A DNA stretch of 64,000 nt from Boothiomyces macroporosus (taxonomy: Eukaryota > Chytridiomycota > Chytridiomycetes > Rhizophydiales > Terramycetaceae). Position 1 is the first letter of the stretch. Every line of letters begins with the position of its first letter. The stretch spans positions 124,001-188,000 of the forward strand of contig JADGKB010000003.1 of the NCBI GenBank assembly GCA_027604185.1, written 5' to 3'. The translations under genes and the position numbers were made by a program. Shown in pieces: positions 55,816 through 64,000 of the stretch. The notes beneath the pieces were generated by a model that saw only the letters and a program-made list of their open reading frames with translations, was not told the DNA's origin and made no database searches.

Positions 55816-56266
55816 CTACGCTCTCTTGTGAGCTGCTGTGATGTGCATGTTTAGTCCAGAGCGTTTTTTGAATGCTACATTAGTAAAAAGTACCTTTTGG
55901 GCATTGGTTGCATTGAAAGTGCTCGCTGTAAAGCTGCTGATCATTTTTCCAGGAAGCACTGGGGTGGGTTGATCCAAACTGCCTAGTCCAAGTAGAACTG
56001 TGAAAAGTAGCTGGCGCAAGCAGTTGCTTTGTGCGATGAAGTTCAACCAAAGCATAGGCGGCTTCCAACTCTTTTGCATCAGTGTGTGGGTGGGTATTGT
56101 GCACAAAGGAGTTGATGCTAGGTAGTTTTGAATCGTTGCGTAATAGTTGTTTAATAGGAGGCAACTGAAAATCCATCTCTTTAATTTGGGTGAAATGATT
56201 TTGAATCGTCTCACACTTCAAGGGGCCTCCCTTGTGTGACATGCCAAATTGGGGCTCTGCCAGCAT
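55816..56266 (-). CDS. Small protein ending in one C2H2 zinc finger (paralogue)
   Basis: Exons 56266-55894 and 55874-55816 (19-nt intron); 143 aa from the ATG at 56266 (a second ATG is at 56242; the open frame has no ATG further up). Mixed polar body with PPIKQLLRNDSKLPSINSF, then a terminal finger FQCNQCPKAFKKRSGLNM followed by HITAAH and KRA-stop. The intron cuts the finger after the second Cys at the same codon phase as in the gene at 54.3 kb and in finger 1 of the 50.4-kb gene. Confidence 0.7.
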
Positions 56267-56514
56267 TCCTACCAAAACAACTCTTTTAGTTTTATTAGTG
56301 GAGCTGTGATAGGCTTCAATTGACAATTATCTAATTGCTATCTTCGATGCCAGCAATATCCCGGTGATGTTGGCTATTGTTTACATTTTTCACAGCTTGC
56401 GGCAGACTACGGTCAAGCCGCTGAAAGAAACAGGTGAGGCTGAAAAGCCGAATGCCCATTGACAATTAAGAACGCCTTTACAAATCTCAAAATAAAATCC
56501 CAAGTTTATTAAAT

Positions 56515-58143
56515 CTACTTGTCCAATCTAACATTAGTTGATATTACCTGCAAATAGGGTTTCTGGCGACCATTTCCAAATCAAGCTTGTGCCCAAAGAG
56601 CTCTCTGATATTGTTCAAACCATATTTGATCATGGTTGGACGTTCAGTAGAGAGACCCCAGGCAATTACACGAACATCCTCTGGTAGCCCCATTGGAAGC
56701 AACATTTCTGGTCTGAACATACCAGAGTTTCCAATTTCAACCCACTTGTTGAGTCCCTCGTGCCATGCAAAGATCTCCATACTTGGTTCAGTGTAAGGGT
56801 TATATGCAGGTTTGAATCGAAGCTTTTCCATGCCCAATTTTTTACAGAAACCGTGTAAAACACCAATTAAATCTCCCATTGTGACGTTACGATCAGCAAT
56901 CACTCCTTCAATTTGATGGAATTCAGCCAAATGAGTAGCATCGAGGGTTTCGTTTCTGAATACTCTGTCGATAGAGAACCACTTGACTGGTTTGAATTCC
57001 TTTTGTTGTGCCAGTTGATAAAGCAAGTTGGAACTAATAGCAGTGGTATGAGTACGAAGAACCATTTTTTGAGCTTCTTTTATGTCCCAGTTGTAATTAT
57101 AACCAATTGATCCATATCCACCTTGAGAATGTACTTTTTTCACTCTTTCTAGGTATTCTCCTGGCAAATCGTGACACACAGCAGGCTCAGATAAGAAGAA
57201 AGTATCGTGTGCATCTCTAGCAGGATGTTGCTGAGGTTGGAATAATGCATCAAAGTTCCAGAATGAGGATTCAACATATTTGTTGGTTGGCATTTCTGAG
57301 AAACTGAGTTAGGCTAATATTACCCCATTTCAAAGAAAATTTGCTTGAATTCATCTCTCACTTTCAAAAGTGGGTGCAGATGGCCCCTGGAAGGTGGTGC
57401 ACCGACTGCTTCAAAATTATATTTTTTGAAAGTTGCATTTTTCCACGCTCCAGAAAGCAGCATTTCTGCGGTGATATCAGTTTCTTCCTTGACGATTACA
57501 GTGCTGAACTTGATTCCTTTAGTTACTTTGTAGAAAGTAACTTTTCTAATATTAATTGAAGGTACAATGGTGAAATCAACTTTCTCTTTTTCAAAGCAGC
57601 GATAACTGATGCATCCGGATGAGCTCCAGTATTTTTAATTAGAGTCAAATCTATTTGAGATTGATCGGTAATGGAGTCCACCTTTAATTAGATTGTTAAT
57701 ACTGCACGGACGATATTTCCAGTCGAGGTTTTAGAGATCCATTTGGCTTTGAATGCTGCACCTTGACCAAACTTGGCCGCATTACCTACAATTTTCTGAA
57801 TTAGATTCTCATTACTGTAATTTCTGGGATTGAAATTCCTTCACTTCCAGCTGGGATTGCATTGAAAACTCTTGCTTCGTGACTTCCAGTTTCGCTGATT
57901 TCCTTTCCTTCTGCTGTCAACTCCCATTTCTCTGTAACTAGAGATTCGTATTCAACCATCTACATTAGGCCAAGTTACTTCTCTACTTTTCAAAGCATTC
58001 AAAACTCCTAGGAATTCCAATTGATTAATTGGTTTTGCTTTTCCATCAACGGGAATTGTGAGCCCATCAGTAGTTGGAATTTCTTGTTTTTCATCTAGAA
58101 GCTTCAGAATTAAATCTTGATATTGCTGTCTTTCTTGAGCCAT
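56515..58143 (-). CDS. Phenylalanine-tRNA ligase alpha subunit, cytosolic
   Basis: Exons 58143-57979, 57959-57816, 57795-57703, 57681-57566, 57545-57324, 57303-56548 and 56527-56515 (introns 19, 20, 21, 20, 20, 20 nt); 502 aa. N-terminal DNA-binding-fold region (ALKSREMVEYESL rebuilt by splicing, [11 protein letters not shown]), [17 protein letters not shown], then class II core: [19 protein letters not shown] (motif 2 region), [20 protein letters not shown] and the motif 3 [20 protein letters not shown]. The last exon supplies only four codons, giving the family ending NPICRLDK. It forms the alpha2beta2 PheRS. The 13-nt last exon is the smallest exon in the window. Confidence 0.96.
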
Positions 58144-58197
58144 TTTGCAGATTTGAAAAAGCAAAAAGATTTTTTTTATTTTAGATGAGTCGAGTGA

Positions 58198-59569
58198 TTA
58201 TTTCCAAATGGATGATTTGCCACTCGCATTGGCTGAATATATAATGTTGAGTTGAGGGTGAAATTCATTTACTGCCGGAATCGCGGTCAAGTTATCATCC
58301 AGCGATGCCATTCTCCTGCCTAGATCGTCGAATATATCAACAGATCTTTTCATATTTCCAATTACAAAACAGCTTTCTACAGATGAAGGTTTCCAAGTAG
58401 CCTTGAATTTCTGCACCCAGCGGCCTAGAATTAGACGGAATTACCTGTATTGTTGTTATGCTTTACAGATACATGAGTAGATTCCCCCAACACATTTCTC
58501 CATATTCCTACAGTATCATCAAAAGAAGTAGAAAGGATGTGTTTACCGCTTGGATCCCAAAAAGCACTATTGACAGATTTTTGATGTTTGAATGAATAAA
58601 GGGATTCGTTCTCTTCTTTCAAATATCGCTTGTCAAAAACCTGCACATAATTGTCTAGTCCACTCACACAAAAGTAATCTGTTGACATTGGATTGAAATG
58701 TACGGTATTCAGCTTTTTTGCACTAACAGTGTAAAGCTGAACTGGTTTTTCGCGCTTATCTGTCATTCCTACCTCGCCCTGGTCAGTAGAGAACCAAATC
58801 TCATTCGTTGTTTGATTAATAAATGTAATCATACTCTCTTCTGGATGAACATACACCTGCTATCAAAAATAATTACTTCATCAATAATATTTTTATCAAT
58901 ATCCAACGATCTGACTGACCCGTCAACCGAACAAGTGTACATCTTTTTTAGATCGTTGGCGTCATACAATATTTTGTAAATTGGAGAGACGTGAGGTTTT
59001 ACGGTGTGTACAACAGGCTCAAAGTCCTCTTGGCCAACATTTGATAACGTATGATCGACATCCCAAAAAATCAGATTTCCCTTCTTATCACCAGCAACTG
59101 TGAGTAATTTTGTCGGCGAAGGGTGGGGTGCTAAGGTGTATATCATTTCCTTGCATAGCTTCACCGTCCCAAATGGTATTTGGTTCTTAAATTCATCGTA
59201 TTTCGACGGTATGGATTCTATTTTCTCCTCTATATCCCCAATCATATCCCCGATTCCGATATCTTGAGGCAATTCAATTTTTCCCTCGATACGCTTTCTG
59301 CTTTGTTGATATTCCCTTTCCTTTTCCTGCATTTCACTTAATACCAACTCTGCTTCTTTTCCTTCCGGGTCTTTTCCTAATGCTCTTAGAGATCTTCTAG
59401 TTGGCTCCAATACTTGTCGTTTTGAGGGTTTACTCGCCTTTGCTGGTGCCTTCCTCTTTTGCGGAGCTGCCGGCTCCATCTTGATTTTATTCAATCCCAG
59501 CTCCGCCAGGAATTTGTTGTTATTTTCTATATTTTCGAGCCTTTTTAATTCGTACTCTGAAAGTGACAT
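58198..59569 (-). CDS. CMR1/WDR76-like WD-repeat DNA-damage protein
   Basis: Exons 59569-58877, 58856-58445 and 58424-58198 (two 20-nt introns); 443 aa. Basic head starting MSLSEYELKRLENIENNNKF, the CMR1/WDR76 opening, with ELGL and PTRRSLRALGKD, then a seven-bladed WD propeller: IYTLAPHPSPTKLLTVAGDK, NLIFWDVD, FWDPSGKHILSTSFDDTVGIW, and a final blade ending SSIWK. The family binds chromatin, sits in nuclear quality-control foci and contacts CUL4-DDB1. The intron-1 splice restores the HPEESMITFINQ blade. Confidence 0.9.
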
Positions 59570-59609
59570 GGTGATTAGTGGAAAAATAGTTTTATTTTTA
59601 AATAATTTA

Positions 59610-59966
59610 TCATCTATATTTTACAGGCTTGCCATCCCGCTTGGCTCTAGTTCTAACGGGCGAATGAATTTCTTTAATAATTTTATGTTGCTTGATAGCT
59701 CTGCTCTTTATCTTCTTCACGTTAGGCGAAGAAGAGGGAGAAGGCGAGCTATTTCCAGAGGAAGACGAAGAGCCAATCGTTCTCAAGAACCAACCAGGCA
59801 TTTCACCGAAATCCAACTGAAAAACTACTCCTGCTTCATAATCTTTTGAGCCTCTTGGGGCAGATCGAATAGGGACAGATTTTCTTTTTTTTGGAGTAGT
59901 ATTATTCTGGTTGCAGAATAACAATTTTGTTTCATATTGAGTATCGGTTGAATGCTGGGAATTCAT
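59610..59966 (-). CDS. Unrecognised basic protein, paralogue of gene at 52.0 kb
   Basis: Single exon, 118 aa. KKRKSVPIRSAPRGSKDYEA followed by GVVFQLDFGEMPGWFLRTI, a Ser-rich tract, then a basic tail (KKIKSRAIKQHK, SPVRTRAKRDGKPVKYR). The KxRKSxPxRS box plus hydrophobic segment is shared with the 150-residue protein at 52021-52473. No known domain. It lies 40 nt past the CMR1 start, same strand. Confidence 0.6.
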   Translation of the reverse strand: MNSQHSTDTQYETKLLFCNQNNTTPKKRKSVPIRSAPRGSKDYEAGVVFQLDFGEMPGWFLRTIGSSSSSGNSSPSPSSSPNVKKIKSRAIKQHKIIKEIHSPVRTRAKRDGKPVKYR

Positions 59967-60845
59967 TTTCTGAGAAAATTTTAGAAAGCGGAAGACAGCT
60001 TTTATAGTCTGAACGTGATAGGGTGAATGTCACGCCTACAACAAATATAGGCCCCTGAGTGTATACAAGTACGCGAAGAATTCAAAACAAATTTCAATTT
60101 CCGCCTGTCGCTAACCCGTTGCAGAATTTACCATGCTGGATATTTTTAGCGGAACCGGAATATTTGGACCAGCTTCACAAATCTGTCCTACAATCCACAT
60201 TAGGAAATATCTAGCATTCCATTATCACAGTATCTGAAGGAGATTTTCAGTGGGATATTGGCTATAACTTTGATATCCCCTTCAATACCCAATGTAGATA
60301 TTTTGAATTGCCACAGCTTAATTCAAGACATTGTATTTCAACTTTGTTATTGTTCAAGTTGACAGTCCGTATATAATGATTTAATAATCCTAAATATCTT
60401 GGATCGTTGCTGAAGAGTTTTCCTTTTGTTGATCGTGTATTTTGCTGTTCTGGTTAAAAAGAATTCGTTTGCTGTTGCTTTATTCATGGGATCTTGAAAA
60501 TTATCTGTGAACTAGAAATAGGCGGGGGAAAAATCCGCTAAATCTATTATTTATTCTCTAAATATTAATTCTTTGAGTAAAATTGTGTTGCATATGTGGG
60601 CAAATAGCGGATCTTGTAAAGAATTACAGATAGTGTTTTGTTAATCTTGCAATCAGACGTGTCCCCGCTCAATGCCGCGATTTCAAAAACACTGCAAAGA
60701 AATCACTTGGAATTAAGCTTGTACGAATGCAGTATGTGGAACTTGAAAGTTGCAACTTATCCCTTAGTGGTTTTGGAGATAACGGATCAGAAAACAAGAC
60801 AGATAATGCAAAATGAATTCTAATAAATACGTTGTATTGTACAAA
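59967..60845. other. Gene-poor stretch with fragmentary coding signals
   Basis: About 880 bases. The minus strand has an ATG at 60487 and an exon to 60364, joinable over a 22-nt intron (60342-60363, ending taacaaag) to a stretch with CLELSCGNSKYLHWVL, which resembles a SAM-binding motif I, but the frame stops near 60270. The plus strand has an open frame (60638-60823) with no ATG, containing AISKTLQRNHLELSLYECS. Either may be a remnant. Nothing else is supported. Confidence 0.35.
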
Positions 60846-61468
60846 TTAACTCTTTCGAAAGGATTCACGAACCAATTGTATTTCAAACTCCCTTGATAAA
60901 TTAGTAGGGAAAAGAGGTTTTTCGAATACTGTTCTCAGAATAATTTTGAAGGGCTTGGTATATACGCAACTAATAGAGCATCTATGGATTAGCATTACCT
61001 TACGTATCCATGTCGATCACTTGGCACTGCAAGATGTGGTCTCCCATCACTTTAATATTAACATCATCAAAAATAAAAAAGATATTTGGGTTTTGGTCCT
61101 CAGGATCTATCAGTACCTGACCTTCGACTGTAAGATTTCCAAACATGTTCTGACTGAACGGCTTTTTGGAATAAGGTGTGTTACGTAGATTCGAAAGGAT
61201 CTCGTATCTATCACAAGAATATAAAATCAAATTACAAATCAAATTCAATGAGCGCAACTAGCTTTAAACACGTATTACTTGAGATAAAGTCCGGGGGGAA
61301 TTGAATACTGTTTGAACTATAAGCGCTGGATATCTAAATTAGTGAGAAATACAATAGACTTTTGATGTAAGGCTGTTTGAGTCCAGACTCTCTACCTGAC
61401 AACGGTTCTTGTCTGATTCTGATTTTTATTTCTTGTTTCATTAAAATTTCCTGGATCGTAACCTCCAT
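60846..61468 (-). CDS. Velvet-domain transcription factor
   Basis: Exons 61468-61353, 61333-61279, 61257-61004 and 60981-60846 (introns 19, 21, 22 nt); 186 aa, essentially a bare velvet domain. Splicing restores the order of velvet motifs: IKIRIRQEPLSGRESGLK (the QQPxxAR region), YPALIVQTVF, a central MFGNLTVEGQVLIDPED, FFIFDDVNIKVMGDH (the FxFxDLSVRxEG equivalent), then a C-terminal VYTKPFKIILRTVFEKPLFP and EIQLVRES. Velvet proteins are fungal NF-kB-like DNA-binding factors coordinating development and metabolism. Several signature residues differ, so it is a divergent member. The frame is open upstream of the ATG, so a longer N-terminus cannot be excluded. Confidence 0.72.
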
Positions 61469-61873
61469 ATCTCCTTGGCGTGGCTTGTTGTGTATGATAA
61501 TCAGTCGAGGTTTAATTAGATCTGATAGGCGACTTTGTTGGAGATTTAGACTTAAGGAGCGAAAAACGACAAGAGCTACGAGCGCCTATATTTTTCCATC
61601 TTTCCATGTAGTTGTAGTATTTCTTCCGTTTTTTCACGTTTTGCTCTCTACGGGACTTTCACCCCACTAATTAATACCCTACAACAGATGATAGCTCGTG
61701 ACCAATAGGGCTTCTTTTGATTATATCAGATTTAGCACTTCAGGTTTTATTACTTTACCGATTTTGTCTAAAACAAGGGATTTCTCAGCATTGCTATTAA
61801 TATACTTGAAGAAGATTATTAACCTGAAGCTGCATAGCCTGGTCAAATAGAAAACTGATTTACGCGTTTTTTG
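61469..61873. other. Divergent intergenic region
   Basis: 405 bases between the velvet gene and the coiled-coil gene, which diverge. The velvet frame stays open to about 61600 but without an ATG. No other gene or element is supported. Confidence 0.35.
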
Positions 61874-62848
61874 ATGAGCAAGATAAAGAGAAAACCAATC
61901 ACACCATCGGATGAACCCCCAGAATTACCAAAAAGAAATACTCTCAGTCACAGTGCCTCCTATGCGTCATCAATAAGTTCAGATATGGATATCAGACCAT
62001 CGCTACCTGTCAGAAATTCAACATACACTAAACAGTCACCTACAAAAACAGAAGATTTGAAGCGATTAAATACTTTCTTGTATACTCCAAAAAGATTATT
62101 TCCAGGAGATCACATTAGGTAGCTATAGCCTGACAAAGAACAAATACAATTACTCAGTTTGACGCTAATCCTCAGGTCGAAGATTTACTTGTAAACTCAA
62201 CAGGACTTAAGAGGTCTTCTACACTCAAGGTTACCGCAAAATAACAAAGGATTTAAGAAGACATGTTAGAGATAGAACAAAGAATCCTGACGATGCAGCA
62301 TCAGTAGATTCTTCAAAATCCACCAGGGAAGACGCTGCAAACAAAATCAAGACCGCGTTTAGCGAGCTTGAAGCACTGAAGCGAAAAAATGAAGAGTTGG
62401 AAAAGAAGCTGTCCAAGTATGGTAATATTTATCTGACAAGAAATGAAATCAGATAACAAGGAATCGAATGTTAAACAAATATGGGATGATATTCAAGTAA
62501 AATTCGTTAATGTAGGAAATGACAAGCTCGATGATGAAAGAGCTAAAGTTATCCAGAGAAACAAAGGACAAAACACACGAGGAACAGGTCAAAGAAGCGG
62601 TGATTGCAAAGACAGAAAAGCCGCCAAATACAGATTCTGAAAAATTACACGTCAAGACATCAAAAACAGCGTCTCCAAAGCTAGAATCCACCGAAATAGA
62701 GAAGGTCATACGAAAACAAGCTTGGGTTGAGCCTTTGAAACCAGAAAAGATTCAAGATAGTACAGACACGTTGGACGCACAAGATCCGGACCTTTCCTCG
62801 CAGTTCCACTCTGATATGCTAAAAATGATGACCAGCTTTGGCTTCTAA
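61874..62848 (+). CDS. Unrecognised coiled-coil protein
   Basis: Exons 61874-62118, 62139-62229, 62250-62421, 62441-62496 and 62516-62848 (introns 20, 20, 19, 19 nt); 298 aa. Basic start (MSKIKRKPITPSDEPP), a Ser/Pro-rich segment (ELPKRNTLSHSASYASS), a short coiled coil around SELEALKRKNEELEKKLSK, a charged linker, and a conserved-looking acidic end LDAQDPDLSSQFHSDMLKMM then TSFGF. No family recognised. Placed 62 nt before an HMMR-like gene on the same strand. Confidence 0.7.
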
Positions 62849-62910
62849 TATAATATTAATTAGATTTTTGTTGTCCGAAATTTTTCAGAGATCTTTTTAT
62901 AATCTGCGAA

Positions 62911-64000
62911 ATGTCCACCTTTGGGAGAGCAGCAGTGAAGCGGTTTACGGACTCTAGTAAATTACATATTTAACCGCAGTATCTGAAACACCAGGACCCA
63001 CAGCATATTCGGTTGATCAGTCTTCTATTGTAAATAACGATCCAAACAAACATTTTGGATTTCTAGAAAAGAAGGAAAGATTTAAAGACCTTGTCAAGGA
63101 ACATGCCAATCCAGAAGACACAGATTACGCCAGCGAAACCTCTGAAGTTAAGCCCACTGTTCGAAAGTGCAGTGGTGGCGAAAAGGAAGAATTGGGAAAG
63201 CTCAAGCACAAAGTAAGACTGATCTGATGTAGATGGAAAAGCTGGAAGAGCAGTATATCAGAAAATTACAGCTAAAAGAGAAAGATTTTAATTTTATTCA
63301 AGAAAAACTTAGTAGAGCAGAGCAACAATACCAGAACGCAATCAAAGAGAAAAATCAATTCCAATCAGCGGCTCTAGTGAAAGAAAAAGAACTTGCGGAA
63401 GTCAGCCGTAAATTGAGTGCCTTAAAGTTGAAGGTAGGTCAATCTAACCATAGTTGGACAAGGAGGAAAAAATCTCTGCACACTTTAATGAAAAGGTAGC
63501 AATGACTGATGTTCTTCAAAGAAAAGTTGAAGAAATGGAAAAATTGCAAGGGAAGCAAAAAAAGTTGGCAGATCGCAAGATGCTTCATGAAAATGAAACT
63601 TTAAGCTACGATTTGCAAAAGTACAAATCAAAAATGGAAGCCCTTGAAGCTGAAAGACTCAGACTTGATTCTTCCGTATTGCAACTACAGCAAGATCGAA
63701 ATACATTGAAGAGTAAGCTTTCTGCTTTACAAACTACTTTTGAAAATGAAAAAGAAGCTTGGCGATCTTCAGAAGATAAGTATAAAGAAGAATACCGTGA
63801 AATCAAAAAGAGATTTATTGCAGAAAACGAAAAAAGCTCCTTGATGAAAAAAGAGTTTACGGATGCACTTTCATCGGAACAGCAGAAACTCAGGGAAGCA
63901 GAAAAGAGAAATGAAGCCCTCAAAACATCCCATGAAGCCCAAAAGAATGCTTACTTGGCACGAATCCAAAACCTTGAAACAGATTTGGATATTACTGAGC
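62911..64000 (+). CDS. HMMR/RHAMM-like spindle and centrosome coiled-coil protein (runs off right edge)
   Basis: Exons 62911-62956, 62980-63212, 63233-63433 and 63454-64000 (introns 23, 20, 20 nt); incomplete at the right edge. The opening MSTFGRAAVKRFTDS followed by ETPGPTAYSVD and HFGFLEKKERFKD matches the conserved N-terminus of hyaluronan-mediated motility receptor (KRFNDPS, PGAYDV). The rest is continuous heptad coiled coil. HMMR is a microtubule-binding spindle-assembly protein found in animals and many flagellates, not usual in yeasts or filamentous fungi. A further 26-nt intron-like stretch at 63499-63524 is in frame and open, so I keep it as exon. Confidence 0.72.

Noticed and set aside
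63499..63524. 26-nt GT-AG segment in the HMMR-like gene
   Set aside because: It is in frame, open, fits the heptad pattern and is longer than the usual introns, so it is kept as exon.

Overview
The window is nuclear DNA from a very gene-dense eukaryote, most likely an early-diverging zoosporic (flagellated) fungus or a close relative such as the Rozella/aphelid/chytrid grade. Fungal signs are a secreted chitin deacetylase with a hydrophobic, GPI-like tail and a velvet-family transcription factor. Flagellate and centriole signs are radial spoke protein 3, an LRRCC1/VFL1-like centriolar protein and an HMMR/RHAMM-like protein. I place it no more precisely than that. No tRNA, rRNA, CRISPR array or intact mobile element was recognised.

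Nearly every gene is split by extremely short introns. About 100 could be placed by restoring protein homology or reading frame; all but one are 19-24 nt (mostly 20-21). They start GTA (usually GTAA) and carry a TAAC/TAAT/TGAC-like branch site a few bases before the terminal AG. Exon coordinates below come from these splices, and in each spliced gene the exon sum is a multiple of three.

Layout: 1-9.5 kb holds an FHA protein, a MARK/PAR-1-like kinase, ecdysoneless/SGT1, RSP3, a divergent beta-tubulin and a Sec2-type Rab GEF. 9.6-18 kb holds a GT31 glycosyltransferase, splicing factor 1, RRP8, two unrecognised proteins, ornithine aminotransferase and an ER DnaJ protein. 18.5-27 kb holds an orphan, WAPL, a large orphan membrane protein, an RNA polymerase I A34.5-like subunit, GGPP synthase and SHQ1. 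27-33 kb holds a cyclin, TAF12, uL2, an RNPS1-like SR protein, tRNA dimethylallyltransferase and mitochondrial bS6. 33-42.5 kb holds an unresolved minus-strand gene, an ankyrin-DHHC palmitoyltransferase, a SANT plus U-box-like protein, a 45-bp minisatellite, VPS35 and chitin deacetylase. 42.5-56 kb holds a probable ABCG-transporter relic, four LEA2-like membrane proteins, proteasome beta-1, LRRCC1, MOCS1A/MoaA and small zinc-finger genes. 56-64 kb holds PheRS alpha, CMR1/WDR76, a velvet factor and two coiled-coil genes, the last running off the right end.

Functional threads: RNA processing and ribosome production (SF1, RNPS1-like, SHQ1, RRP8, A34.5-like, uL2), the microtubule/centriole/flagellum apparatus (beta-tubulin, RSP3, LRRCC1, HMMR-like, MARK), and trafficking (Sec2, VPS35, DHHC enzyme). 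Genes are packed tightly: two divergent start codons are 22 nt apart and two convergent stop codons 5 nt apart.
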